Below are positions 1 to 10,895 of a stretch of 64,000 bases of DNA, piece by piece (the stretch's first letter is position 1; each line of letters opens with the position of its first letter). The notes below the pieces were generated by a model. It saw nothing but the letters and a program-made list of their open reading frames with translations. It was not told where the DNA came from and did not search any database. The position numbers and the translations under genes were made by a program. This DNA is from Ophiura sarsii (taxonomy: Eukaryota > Echinodermata > Ophiuroidea > Amphilepidida > Ophiuridae): NCBI GenBank assembly GCA_035610835.1, contig CM069454.1, forward strand, positions 59,626,580 through 59,690,579, in the 5' to 3' direction.

Positions 1-170
1 TTGGAAATGCACTTTTATAGAAATATCAAACTATGTTTGAAAGAAATCCTGTCAAAAGCGGCCTTACATAGAAAGGTTAACATTACTAAAGGGGGATGGA
101 GTTATGTGTGTGTGAGTGAGTACAATACAATGCAGATTTTCAGAGTGAAGTTGTTGATGTTTTGAATACA
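1..170. other. Unannotated AT-rich DNA
   Basis: No coding region, RNA gene or repeat with recognisable ends is visible before the first telomere-motif-ended element. Confidence 0.5.
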
Positions 171-454
171 TTAACCCTAACCCTCTTGAGTATACTACGA
201 ATTACTACGATGCGGTGTGCTTGTGTCACCCTGCGTGGCAGTTTTTCGATGAAATAATGGCCCCAGGTTATATACTTGGCGAAGTAAACTGAGCCAAGTA
301 TGGTTGAACCCCTTTGGCCTAGCGGTAGATAGCTCGCCTCTGAACCCAGAGGTCCGGGGTTCGAGCCCCGGGGGTGTGGGGGCCCTTTCCCCCCTCGCTT
401 TTTGGCCCATGAAAAAAATCCTTAAGGTGCCTCGGGGGTTAGGGTTAAGGGTTA
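171..454 (+). mobile_element. tRNA-like element with telomere-like inverted ends (copy 1)
   Basis: The segment opens with TTAACCCTAACCC and closes with GGTTAGGGTTAAGGGTTA, so its ends are inverted copies of the TTAGGG motif. In the middle lies a tRNA-like module with an A box (TGGCCTAGCGG, 316-325) and a B box (GGTTCGAGCCC, 358-368), the two internal RNA polymerase III promoter blocks. The T arm pairs but its loop is one base short, and no 7-bp acceptor stem closes, so this is a tRNA-derived module and not a working tRNA gene. Related elements lie at 16079, 20381, 45282, 46936, 59806, 60141 and 60328. Confidence 0.6.
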
Positions 455-2050
455 CAAAACAAAAACCTGTTTTATATTTGAATGAAAGTTTTGCATCAGG
501 GTTGATAGGTCCACCATTTTTGCTTGTTTGTTGCCATTTTTAGATTTTCCCTCAAAGATTTAGAAATTGTTAATTCAAAAATGTCAATAAAAACAATTTC
601 AAACATTTTTGGAAATAAAAAAATTAATAAAAAAATATCGCATATGTGCAAAACTTTGGGCTAGTCTGCCCCACAAACAAAATATTTTTCATTCAACTTC
701 CTTAGCCGACATCATGACAGTTGGTATTATAACATAAGCAGGATATTATTATATCATTTTAAAAACATCATTTTGCCTTTAAGAAATATAGAAACAAAAC
801 ACACCACACATCATATCACATGGGACACACTATGCAACACACTTTGTTATCAAGACCTGAGGCGTATTACTTACTTTTGAAGTTCAAGGAATGTTTTCAA
901 TTTCCATGTTCAATGACAGTTGTTGAATATGATTCATATTTGGAAAGCATGTTTTGATACTATAGAAGTAAATGCAGTGATAAACATTGACATTTCAAAA
1001 CATATTATTTGGATCTATAACATTATTAGGCAAAACAAGTTTGCTCCCGGTTGGTGGCCTGAAAACATGAATCTGTAATACATTCATCTATTTAGATTTT
1101 TACTTCTGATTCTGATTTAAGGATAATTATGCTGCAAGCAATTTATATTGATGGCCAATCACTTCAAATACATTTGGTCAAAACAATATTGATGAATTCA
1201 TGAACCACTAAAAATTAATTAGCATATTAACTGCTTTAAAAAATATTGAATCCTCTATATTTGGCTTTAAAATATATCATAAAATGTAGAACAGGGGTTT
1301 CCGTAACAGGGGTTATGTGACGAAAACCCCAACCCTGTCCTATGGGCCCGTTTCTTTTGTTTTTGAAAAAATTAGGAAAGATTTGAAAGATTTCAAATAT
1401 AATAATCACCTGCTTACATTATAGAAATTATTGGTCTAAAAAGCATTCTCCAGGAATTTTTTATAGGAATTTCAAATAGAAAAATGAAACACCGCTAAAC
1501 TGACTTTTTTCCCCCAGAATATTTTAAACAAATTTTGCGCTACTTTTGTTTTTTTTTCAAAATATTCAACAAAATGTGCTGTGGTTAAACAAAATCTATC
1601 TCATTTGGATGCTAACAATACGAGTGGCCCCCCGGGTGTAAGACGAAGGAGTCCAGTGAAATAGCATTTATTCAACAGTCAGTACACCCAAGCCATGCCC
1701 CACACGGAGAGCTGAAACTTTTCTGAAACTTATGAGTTTTCTGAAACTTGGTGTTTCGAAATTAAGGATGAAACATTCAGACAAATGCCAACCACCGTGA
1801 TATCGCTATTTATTACATGAATTTGGTTTACTGTGTTAAAGTAATGTCAACCTTGTGTACCAGAACTTTGTGAGGCATTATAGCCCTATATCAAAATCTT
1901 CAAAGCAGTTTATGATGGGATAGCGTCAGTTGCGATCCAAGATGAGCAGAAAGTGTATTTTTTGCTGAACAATTTGATATACAGTGTGGTTCAATAAAAC
2001 ATTGACGGTTTTTTGAAGCCATTATTTTTGAAATTCTGTAGATTTAAAAA
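455..2050. other. AT-rich DNA without recognised features
   Basis: About 1.6 kb with no convincing coding potential, RNA gene or repeat with defined ends. Confidence 0.5.
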
Positions 2051-2585
2051 AAATATTTTTCAATATTCATCACCTATATGATCTTGACCATCTATGCTGA
2101 AAATACTGTTACAAATAACCTTACGGTTGCAAAATAACAGATATTTGAACAAAAGTCTGTCCCATTTCACTCTGTCCACGGGTACTGATTTCGTGACGTT
2201 ACATTGAATACTGAATGATGAATTGCATGCAAGTAATCTAAGATTTAAAGATCCCGCCAGCAGGTAAAACCAGTGTAATTGTTAACATCTTAACTATCTA
2301 TTCAGGTGTGAAATCACTACGTAATAATAATACCACAAGTGACCCTAATTAGAATTATTGATTTTCATAGATTGGAAGTGTAATTGTCTATACTCTATGC
2401 CTTAAAAGTGACGATGCCATTTAATGTTAATTGCTGGTCATTTCCCGTAGACTTACCTGTGGACAAAGAGATTTTGGAAAGATTCTCTTCAAATAGCTAT
2501 CATTTTGCCGCCATAGCAGTATTAACATTAAGATTTTCAGCATAGATGGCCAAGATGATACTTTTGAGGAATATGTTAATACGAT
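2051..2585. repeat. Old foldback element
   Basis: Sequence around 2055-2200 returns as a reverse complement at about 2440-2580. The clearest shared block is CCATCTATGCTGAAAAT (2089-2105) against its complement near 2533-2549. The arms are clearly diverged, with several mismatches and small gaps, around a spacer of about 240 bp. This is a decayed hairpin-type MITE; the exact ends are not clear. Confidence 0.5.
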
Positions 2586-2997
2586 TTTGTTAAGAACTGG
2601 TCGGGTTTCTGAAAAAAATATGATTTTGGAAATGGAAGCCCAACTCAGACTAAATTTGTACACTCAACGTTTCAAAACTTGTGAGTTGCTCGCCAATCTG
2701 AGCATAGTTATACATACACGAAAAACACCTGTCCTTTATGAATAGTTTGGCAAATAAGAGTCAATTGATGATTTAAGAGTATGGAGTGGCTTGTTTAGCT
2801 TTCAATTTCTTGACGCGTTTAAGCCCAGCAGTGACCGGAAACCCTGTTCTACGGGCAAAGGTACCTCTCAGGGTATATGGTCTTGGTTATGCGATTTTTT
2901 TTCTTCAACAAAATTGTGTAAATGTTTGTACATTTTCAATCATTGTTCAAACAATATCAAAAAAATGTTCAAAATTTTTCAAAAAAATTCTAAACCG

Positions 2998-3015
2998 CCC
3001 CCCCCCCCCCCCCCC
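2998..3015. repeat. Poly-C tract
   Basis: A run of about 18 C residues inside an A-rich stretch of duplication copy A. Copy B has a shorter C-rich tract at the equivalent place near 28917-28926. Confidence 0.8.
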
Positions 3016-3320
3016 AAAAAAAATGTTCAGAAAATTACAAAAAAAAATTGAAAATTACAACAACAAAAATGTTTCAAATAATGCCAACAGGTGTATTTTT
3101 TGACGCCTACAGATTTGGATTCTTAAATGCATAAAATAGTGTAAGATGATGAAAAAACTAAGAGGATAAACCTTTCAATCTTAATTGAATTTTTTTGTTA
3201 AATTGATAACAAAATGAGACAAAAATAGTACAAAATTTTCAAAAAAAGGGCACACAATTTAGGCTTTTATTGTAAAAATTCCCTGAAATAAGCTTTATTT
3301 GGTCTGAAACGTCTAATAAT

Positions 3321-4184
3321 ATAGGTTTTCCCAGTTAGTTTAACACTTTTTTCATTATATTTCATATCTCGTTAAGTTTGAATTCGTCCCAAAATTTTGA
3401 AGGTTGCATTTGTTAACGTAAATTTCGTCTTTGGTCAAGTATATTCATATTTTGCGCAATGAATTTCATTTAATGTTCATTTTATTTCGTCCTAACACAC
3501 TTCCATTTCGTCTGATACAGCGGTAACCTACTAATGTATACATTTATTTCGTCTTTGATCAAATGGTTTCATATTCAGTTCACTTTATTTCGTCCCATGT
3601 GGAACGTCCTGCCTAGAAGCATGTAAAATCCAGCTATAGGCCTATACGTTTTATATATAGGCCCTGTATATATTTATTTTGTTCTTTCTTTCTTTCTTCC
3701 TTTCTTGTTCGTTCTTTTTTTCTTTTATTTCATATGATTTATATCACCAACTTTCTTGAATGACTTAATGGGACTTTGTGCAAGTTGTTTGCCCTTTGGT
3801 GTGGTATCTTTAGATGGTAAAACCATGCAAAAAATAATATCCAAGTTTTCAGTTTTGTTTCAATATAGACCTATATCTAACCTGCGATGTAGGCCTATTT
3901 TTCTAACACCTGACGAATATATGTGATAAAAGTATTAAAAATAATGAACAAAGACGAATTATATTTGTGCATAGACCCGCTACCCATCAGGTGATACGAA
4001 TTCAATCTATCCTTGACGAAAATAAATGACCAATGAATTAAATGAAATGGTCATACTTTGAAATATAATGCTCATTGACGAAATTTATCTAACAAAATGT
4101 GTAAGTCATATTTTGGGGACGAATTCTAACTTAACGAGATATGAAATATAATGAAAAAAGTGTTAAACTAACTGGGAAAACCTA
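3321..4184. mobile_element. 864-bp MITE with long inverted termini and TTTCGTC subterminal motifs
   Basis: Inverted termini of about 70 bp begin ATAGGTTTTCCCAGTTAG and end with the complement CTAACTGGGAAAACCTAT. The interior repeats TTTCGTC on the left side and its complement GACGAA on the right side several times, resembling subterminal transposase-binding motifs. It is absent from duplication copy B, where the flanks are close together near 30790-30815. The flanking bases are TA-rich, suggesting a TA or TATA target. No transposase is encoded, so it is non-autonomous. Confidence 0.8.
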
Positions 4185-4317
4185 TATAATTTTAAGCTAA
4201 TTTTAAGTAATGTTGAAATTGAAAGTTAACATTTTTTATTGTTTGGGGGACAAAATGGGGTGGGGCTGGAGCTGACTGGGGGAAGAGGGAGGATGACTGG
4301 GGGGATTTTCCACCTAT

Positions 4318-4350
4318 GCCCCCCCCCCCCCCCCCCCCCCCCACACACAC
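4318..4350. repeat. Poly-C tract followed by (CA)n
   Basis: About 23 C residues followed by a short CA repeat. The matching position in duplication copy B (30936-30963) is also a long poly-C run, so the tract predates the duplication although its length varies. Confidence 0.85.
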
Positions 4351-4769
4351 CTCTGGTGCCGCCACTCACTGTTAATAAAAACAGTCCTATATCAATATAG
4401 ATGTCCACCGCTATAAATATCTTGTATCTCTTTCAAACAAAATGCACTGGGAAACCTTCCCTATAGGTCAGATTTAAAGGGGCACTTAGAGTTATGTTTT
4501 GGAGTGCACCCTCAATTTTCCTGGAAATCAGTTTTGTTTGCACCTATGTAATACTTAGGCATATACTAACTACCATTTGAAACTGTTTACCTTAATTTGC
4601 TGTCTATTGTGTGTAAAATTTCACGATTAGATCACATCAAATTTCTCAGCACCCACTCGCCACATAAGTTGCTTCCACCAAAATAAGTTGCTTCCACCAA
4701 AATTTCTATCTAGCACCATCATCCAACCCTTTTCCCTTCAATTATTACACTTTAGGGTTCCTACTTACC

Positions 4770-5126
4770 TAAGGCCAAAAAAAAAGAAAAGTTGACTTGC
4801 CCTTTCAGGATCAAAGTCAGGGTCGGACGGTCGGATTTTTAAAAAAAAAATATTATTTTCTTTTTATTTAAATTTTTGAAAATTTACTGCACAAAAACAC
4901 GTTTTAAAGAATTTTTTTTGAATTTTTTTTTGATTTTTTTTACAATTTTTAAACAAGCAGATACTACTCAAAAACACGTTTTAATCTTTCTTTATTGTTA
5001 TGTGCTTCTTTCAATTTTTTTTTTTGGGGGGGGGGAAAAAATTTAAAAAAATAGCGACCCTAGATTTCCGAAAATTCGGGTCGGTCGGAAAGGGCAAGTC
5101 AACTCTTCTTTTTTTTTTTTGCCTAA
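4770..5126. mobile_element. GGCC-ended MITE with TAA target duplication (PIF/Harbinger-like)
   Basis: Termini are GGCCAAAAAAAAAG and its imperfect complement, followed inward by arms GTTGACTTGCCCTTTC and GAAAGGGCAAGTCAAC. The trinucleotide TAA flanks both ends. Copy B of the segmental duplication lacks the element near 31340, confirming insertion after duplication. A 3-bp TWA target and GGCC ends are typical of the PIF/Harbinger superfamily; that assignment is inference. Confidence 0.75.
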
Positions 5127-5482
5127 TATTCATTTCTTCCCAATTTCATTTTTCTCGGCAAATCTCTCAGTGCCCCTTTAAATCTGTGAGTACAAATAAT
5201 CTCCAAAATAAATATGCACTGGGTTTACTGCAGGACAAATATACCCAGGTATATTTGTCTCAGGTTTAAAGTTCAAATATCAACGCAAGTTTACATAACG
5301 AGCGAGTTTACATAAACTACCGTGTGCATGGCTCCACCGGTACAATTGTACCTGTGTCAATTCTGGTTTAAAACTCAGCAGCACATGCTTTGTGTTTGAT
5401 GATTCATCTGAGCAAGTGAATGAATGGGTCAATGCTGGATATATCATTCCTATTTTACCAATTAAATCAACAGGTAGTTTCA

Positions 5483-5595
5483 TTTAATATATCTATACCA
5501 CCTACGTGCTTCAAGTTTCTTTTAGTGTTAGACACTGATCTATAGAAACTGTTGACAAACAAGTTTGTCAGACGCTTTCCTGAAAGATCCTTACC
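5483..5595 (+). promoter_or_regulatory. Candidate promoter and 5' leader of the sulfotransferase-like gene
   Basis: An AT-rich TTTAATATATCTATACC stretch lies about 100 bp before the start codon and could act as a TATA-type element. The leader from here to the ATG is well conserved in duplication copy B, where a MITE has been inserted exactly into the AT-rich stretch. No transcription start can be proved from sequence. Confidence 0.3.
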
Positions 5596-6408
5596 ATGGA
5601 ACCAACTGGAAAACCTAATAAGGTTGCACTATGGTGCGTTCCGCGTACGCTGTCGTCCGTCTTCTGCAAATGCATCGCCGAAGTCGAAGGTAGTCAAATT
5701 ATCTTTGAGTATTTCATCGCCGCTGTTCACTCCGGTCCGGAGCAAACTATTTCTCACCCAAGCAATCCGGAGGGTGCGGCTATTGAACCAGACTTTACTT
5801 TCAAGTATGCAAAAGAGCAAATGGAGAAAGAAACGCCCGGCACTAAGCTATACTTTGTCAAAGACATGGCGTACGCATTGGCGGATGACTTTAAGCGGCT
5901 TCCGGAGGGTTATCAACACACCTTCCTTATGCGCCATCCAGCACGCGTGTTTAAATCGCACGAGGTCGTGTTAACGAAGACGGGGGTGCAGACCATGAAG
6001 ACTTTTCTACCGGAAGGATTCGCTTACAAAGAACTGTACGATCTTCACGAGTACGTCACCAAAGTACTGAAACAGAAATCCGTGGTGATCGACGCCGATG
6101 ACTTGAAAGCTAACCCGAAGGTCATGATGCGTCTGTACTGCAACGCCACAGGAATTCCGTTCCAAGAGAATATGTTGACGTGGCAACCGGAGGCACCAAA
6201 CCCAACTGGGTGGAAGGCCCCGATGACTTGCTGGATGGGAAACCAAATGTTTGGAATCTATAAAGCTGCGTTTGAGAGCAGTGAGTTTAGCCCGGGTCAA
6301 CCATCGTTGGTCAACATGGATGAATTGTCCGCCGCTGCGAAGGAATGCGTGGAATACAGCCTGCCTTACTACGAGAAACTACGAGAGATCTGTATAAAGC
6401 CGTAACTT
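5596..6408 (+). CDS. Sulfotransferase-like P-loop protein (269 aa), intronless
   Basis: The start is the ATG in ACCATGG, a strong eukaryotic context. The reading frame runs unbroken for 269 residues and ends in TAA. Near the N terminus, residues 12-23 (LWCVPRTLSSVF) fit the 5'-phosphosulfate-binding loop position of sulfotransferases. Residues 113-121 (RHPARVFKS) keep the R-x7-S spacing of the 3'-phosphate-binding motif that grips the PAPS cofactor. Sulfotransferases move a sulfate group from PAPS to an acceptor; the acceptor here cannot be predicted. There is no signal peptide or membrane segment, so a cytosolic protein is likely. Proteins of this type are sometimes labelled branched-chain aminotransferase-like in databases (from memory, not checked). 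The lack of introns fits either a retrocopy origin or a naturally intronless family. A frameshifted paralogue lies at 32304. Confidence 0.8.
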
Positions 6409-6411
6409 GAT

Positions 6412-7288
6412 CAGACAATCTACTACTAACAGAGGGTACTTTGTGATTACACGCCACTAAATAGGTTCCCTATACTTTTACATGTTAAAGGGGTGTTACA
6501 AAAGGTTGATTTTCTCGCTTATAAAGTGACTGGATTTGCCAACTTAACATTTTTCTTCAAGTTCATGATATTTGTGATCATTGAAGTAAACAAATTATAT
6601 AGGGTAACCCTAAAAGTTATGAGAAATGAGCCCCGATTTTGGACAGCTGGTGTATCGCTCTCATTTATGATCAACAAATTGAGCATGTACAATCAAAATA
6701 ACCCAAACACCTACAAAATGGACTGAAAAGATCTCTCCAACTTTAATCACTTGGGGGCAATAAGTGCCTTTCCTGATTTCTTACGATTATGCTTGGGCCA
6801 CAGGCTTCTATAAAAAAGAGAGAAAATCTGATTGTCGTCAGCAAGAACTACAATCATTTAGTGGAGTGGAATCTTGTTATTCATTTATCTGCAATGCGTG
6901 AATTACAAATGTTTGGTGCCTTCCCTGGTTTCAGTATTCAACGTTTATTACTCTGCTTTTGGATCTCAAGGAATTCTACTCTGCTTCAGTGTGACTCAAG
7001 GATTTTTAACTCTGCTTCATTTTGATGCAAAATTGGTAGTCTTAAATCTTCTGCCAACTCGCTCTTATGTTTATGAAAATAATCTGGTATCACCTAAATG
7101 GATACAATCTAAATATCGATATTCCATAATATTTGATTCCATGCTTTTATGAGACAGCAGCCTCATTTTATGGCCCTGGAGCATTTATCATCATTGTCCA
7201 TCTCATAAGGCAGCCATGGGAAATGATATTCTTAAATTCATTATTAATATACTTCTTCACTCTAAATATGAAATCACATATTTTTAAA
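6412..7288. other. Unannotated 3' flank of the gene
   Basis: Homology to the other duplication copy ends at the stop codon. No clear polyadenylation signal is seen in the first 100 bases, and no other gene or bounded repeat is visible. Confidence 0.45.
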
Positions 7289-7752
7289 TAAGGCCCCCAC
7301 CCCCCCCAAAAAAAACCTCTGTCTTAGCAGCCCACACGCATTGCTTTTAAAATGAGATTCTGCGAGTAGCGCTATGCGCGGCAACCATTTTTATTTTTTA
7401 AAATTCAAGATTTTTTTTCTTTTTCTTTTTTTTTTCTTCTTTTTTTAATACTTTTTTTAACTAGCTATTTTCGGCAACCTTGTGACTGAGAACACACATT
7501 CAACTAACTTTGTGAAGTTATTAAAGAAATAAAGAGAACACAAGCATACAATGTGCATTGATCATGTATGATTACTTTTATTAAAAAGGCAAAAGCAAAA
7601 CTATTTGACTATATATTTTGAAAGAAAAAAAAGGGAAAAAATTGCATAGGACATAGCTCTTTTTTGTAAAAAAAACAAAAACAAACAAAAACATAGCGCA
7701 TAGCTTTTAGCCAAAGGTTGCTGAGACAAAATATTTAATTTTTTTGGCCTAA
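7289..7752 (-). mobile_element. GGCC-ended MITE, TAA target
   Basis: TAA-GGCC at the left and GGCC-TAA at the right bound a T-rich then A-rich interior. Its inner part (CGGCAACCTTGTGACTGAGA, 7470-7489) recurs in reverse complement in the element at 38581-39605, so the two are copies of one family. At 7362-7390 it preserves the sequence into which another MITE inserted in that relative. Confidence 0.7.
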
Positions 7753-7817
7753 ACAGCTGGAAGTTTTACTAAAACTCTTTGAAATATGGATAACTTCCAC
7801 GCATTTATACTAATTGG

Positions 7818-8003
7818 CCCTAGACCATGTATGCTTCAAACACTAGTATCTAACCTGGTCTGGGAAGAGTGCCCAGAAACCATTAGTATCCACCAAACAC
7901 TGGCTATGTGTAACTAAACGCTACCGCGGATTGCTAAACATGTCTAAAAGACTATCATCACTCCGTGAGGAGTCCGCAACACAGCCTACTTTACTACATA
8001 GTC
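7818..8003 (+). mobile_element. SINE-like retroposon (copy 1)
   Basis: About 180 bp starting CCCTAGACCATGTATG and ending GCAACACAGCCTACTTTACT. It matches 8658-8854 closely. The 3' end is TTTAC-rich, like the simple tail of a short retroposon. The last third can fold as a three-way junction: GCGGA pairs with TCCGC and encloses hairpins GTCTAAAAGAC and ACTCCGTGAGGAGT. Confidence 0.55.
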
Positions 8004-8259
8004 ACTCACTTGCATTGGTGTTGTCTTTTCTTGTGGATCTTGTGTATGGGTGTGTGTTTTTCAAATTTCTTTCATAAGAAAAGACCCAGAGATCTCATAA
8101 TTTTCGTGAAATTTCCAGGTCTTTCACAGACCTGGTATTTGAATGCACTCAGCAATCTATAATAATAATATAAACAGCGTAAAGTCGCCATGATGGATGG
8201 TTTTAGTCAATGCGTCGCTGTATTGGCAGTGCAAGTGAGGAGGGAGCAAATACACCAAC

Positions 8260-8341
8260 GCTAACCTTTGGCATGAGTTAATGTTTGAATAACGAGTTTG
8301 GCTCCGCCTCACCTGTTATTTTACATTTCATGCCAAGGGGG
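8260..8341. repeat. Short inverted repeat next to poly-G
   Basis: CCTTTGGCATGA-type sequence near 8264 is mirrored by TTTCATGCCAAGG near 8327, with AATAACGAG and CTCACCTGTTATT closer in. It forms a hairpin of roughly 35-bp arms immediately before the poly-G run. Confidence 0.5.
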
Positions 8342-8359
8342 GGGGGGGGGGGGGGGGGG
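8338..8359. repeat. Poly-G tract
   Basis: About 22 G residues following the hairpin at 8260-8341. It is one of more than ten such runs in the window. Confidence 0.9.
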
Positions 8360-8657
8360 CGGTAGACGATACCACACTTGTTTCATTTATAAATTGGGTA
8401 GCATACACGGGCCTGTTTCATTATGGGTCTTCGTGAAAATCTGTTTTATCCTGTCTTTCATAGATGTATTATGAAAAGGTTGGCCCTGTATCTCATTTTG
8501 ACTAATACTATTGTAAAAATATCAAAAGATAAACCGTATGCCTTGTACGACGAGGCTCCCTGTACTGCGAAGCCAGCCTTCGTGGTTCTGACACCGACAT
8601 GTTTAGATTTACCTCCACATTTGACTGGACGTGGTTACAGTTAAGGGAGATTAGATA
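8360..8657. other. Unannotated spacer
   Basis: No convincing gene is visible. A short open frame exists here but has no recognisable motif. Confidence 0.4.
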
Positions 8658-8854
8658 CGGCCCCTAGACCATGTATGTTGCCAACACTAGTATCTAATCT
8701 GTGTACCTGGGAAGAGTGCCCAGACACCATTAGTAACCACCAAACACTGGCTATGTGTAACTAAACGCTACCGCGGATTGCTAAACATGTCTAAAAGACT
8801 ATCATCACTCCGTGAGGAGTCCGCAACACAGCCTACTTTACTTTACTTTACTAC
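8658..8854 (+). mobile_element. SINE-like retroposon (copy 2) with (CTTTA)n tail
   Basis: A second copy of the element at 7818-8003. It ends in CTACTTTACTTTACTTTACT, a tandem pentanucleotide tail as seen on many short retroposons. The copies share the folding 3' region without change. No A or B box is obvious, so the parent RNA is not identified. Confidence 0.6.
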
Positions 8855-8919
8855 TGCTTATATATGTAACTCAAATACCATGCATATGGAATCTATGGTG
8901 TTTTGGGGGATATTTTATG

Positions 8920-9256
8920 TAAGGCCAAATTAAATTAATTGTTTGTCTCAAAGCTCCTCTCCTGTTGTAAAACTAATGCGGAATGCGGGTTTTTTTCAAG
9001 TTTTTTTAATTATTTTTTTTAAATATAAAATATTGAAATCCTTGTAAAAGTGAACTTTTGTATTAAAGATGATGTGATCAATGAAAATCTGAAAAATCGG
9101 TGAAATTTTGGGATTTTTCTTCTTCTTTTTTTTTGAAAAAAAAAGAAAAAAAGAAGAAAAAAAAAGTTTTTTTCCAGATTTTTGTTTTCTAATGCGCATC
9201 AATAAACTAACGCGCGCGGGAGCTTTGAGACAAACAATTAATTTAATTTGGCCTAA
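8920..9256. mobile_element. GGCC-ended MITE with perfect long inverted ends, TAA target
   Basis: TAA-GGCCAAATTAAATTAATT begins the element and the complement AATTAATTTAATTTGGCC-TAA ends it. Arms of about 34 bp, including TTGTTTGTCTCAAAGCTCC, are essentially perfect. The interior is T-rich then A-rich, so the whole element folds back. The identical TAA at both ends is the target duplication. Confidence 0.85.
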
Positions 9257-10332
9257 GTGAAGACCATGTCAATATACAAAATTGGCCCTCTATAAATTAT
9301 CAAAAGCTAATTTTCAATACTTATTGTATTCACAATGGAGAATTTTAAATAACAAAGTCACAAATACTTATGAATAAACCCTCAACATGTTTCTTGATTT
9401 GATTGTTTGTATCACTGCTCTTAATAGGCCTCCTTTATTATTCAAGTGATACAACAATTGATGTATCTATTTCCAACAACTGTTTTCTGCATTCCTGCTG
9501 GGCCAACGGGTGGGGAGGCACCCAGGGGTAAGTTGGTAGTACTAACATTTAAAGTATACATATGACAGTCTGAAGATGCCTCTGATGGTCTTTACGATAC
9601 CTTCATTTGCAAGTTGGATTAGTTCATATGACACCTATTCTTCTTATTCAAATTGGTTACCAAAGCTGCCACTTTGGAAACCCTGATTACACATCATAGC
9701 ACATCCCTATCAAAGTTGAGCACCCCCCCCCCCCTCATTCATTATGACCATTGAAATACTAGCAACAGGAAATCCCTAATTCCTTTTGCCAATAACAATG
9801 ATCCATGATTAAAGCTCCAATCAAATTGCAGATCTTTAACACTGATTCAATCCCATTAGAGAGCCTTATCCTTTAGCTTTGCCTAGCTACAAATGCGATC
9901 ATGTATAGCCATCGAAATGGTTCATGGTCTGTTGGCGGGACTTTTGAACAGGTATATCAATAACTGTAAAACCAGAAATGTTTGCATGCATTTAAATTTA
10001 TCTAATTTTGCAAGGAGCACTTACTCGCAAAAATGTTATGCCATAAATATTTCCAATCTACTTTGTAGCAGTGCATTGCAAAGTTACATTCGTGAAATTT
10101 TAAGTGAAAAGAATTAGGCCACTATTGCTGATTCATGAAATTTTAAACTCGTGAAAATTTCCGGTTATACATACATTAAAATGACATAGCATATTAAGAT
10201 GAGTTTGTCCCTGCCCATCTTGGTCCAATAAGAAAACCATATTGAATTATATGGATCACATGTTTGGCTTAATTATAACATGTGATTGTCTTTGATGCAT
10301 TAGATGACAAGGGGCAGTCTGGGGTATACAGG
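9257..10332. other. AT-rich DNA, nothing recognised
   Basis: No supported gene. A poly-C run of 12 lies at about 9722-9733. Confidence 0.45.
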
Positions 10333-10683
10333 GTGAATAAAAAAGGTGTAAAAAAAGTAAAGACTCGTGCCGAGCAAAGCTCGCGCGCGGAGTGCCCATC
10401 TCTCTTTCATTAGCGTTTGGGCCAGACTCCCCATGTAATACTTGGCTGTGGGGGGTTCGCCACTCCTCCCGCACAGCGAGTCTGTTTTACTTCCCAACAT
10501 GAATTAATGCCGGTACCCAATTATACACCTGGGTGAAGCGTGGCAAGTGCGGTAAAGTGCCTTGCCCAAGGACACAACACGTTGGCACCAACGGGGCTCG
10601 AACCCACAATCTTTGCATTGTGGAGCGAGGGTGAATCCGCTGGACCACACGCGCCCGTAAAAAAAGGTGTACTCAAAGTAAAA
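10333..10683 (-). mobile_element. tRNA-derived SINE
   Basis: Read on the minus strand from 10657, the element starts GGGCGCGTGTGGTCC and contains an A box (TGGTCCAGCGG) and a B box (GGTTCGAGCCC). A body block follows with CCTTGGGCAAGGCACTTTAC, which resembles the conserved central domains shared by several metazoan SINE families. The body runs to about 10361. It is flanked by an imperfect 24-bp direct repeat (AAAAAAGGTGTA... near 10336 and 10660), a likely target duplication. SINEs are copied by LINE machinery and encode no protein. Confidence 0.75.
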
Positions 10684-10868
10684 TAATTATTAATAATATG
10701 TATTATCAGAATATGAAGGCAACCAATGTATGCGGCAATAGATGCATTTATTCACTATCACCAGCAAAAAGAATCATGACATTTCATGGTACCGTTTACC
10801 AGATATGACTATTTCGGTAAAGTTACTGTATTTTGAGACCAAATGATATTGAATATTGAATAACATCT

Positions 10869-10895
10869 GATTAAATAATAATAATAATAATAATA
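10869..10895. repeat. (AAT)n microsatellite
   Basis: About eight AAT/ATA repeats. Confidence 0.85.

Larger units (their letters stand above)
2685..6411 (+). repeat. Segmental duplication, copy A (with intact gene)
   Basis: This block matches 28550-33117 in order and orientation: 2685-2870 with 28550-28770, 3110-3310 with 30590-30800, 4190-4350 with 30815-30960, 4376-4765 with 30990-31335, and 5130-6408 with 31355-33117. Homology stops immediately after the stop codon of the sulfotransferase-like gene. Copy A carries two insertions missing from copy B (3321-4184 and 4770-5126). Copy B carries an extra stretch at about 28950-30580 and the MITE at 31682-32198. Confidence 0.85.

Noticed and set aside
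171..182. True telomere or interstitial telomeric array
   Set aside because: Only one or two TTAGGG-type motifs occur at each site, always as element borders; no tandem array of the hexamer exists in the window.
304..380. Functional tRNA gene
   Set aside because: A and B boxes are good, but the T loop is short, the anticodon loop has six bases and no acceptor stem closes. The same applies to the modules at 16170, 18717, 20455, 47040, 59940 and 60465.
5552..5974. Second frame overlapping the intact gene
   Set aside because: It is an alternative reading of the sulfotransferase-like coding sequence with no conserved motif; a similar overlap exists in the pseudogene at 32332-32685.
7818..8854. 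Hammerhead ribozyme
   Set aside because: The three-way-junction potential and GTGA tetraloop are suggestive, but the conserved CUGAUGA and GAAA core is not present in the right arrangement on either strand.
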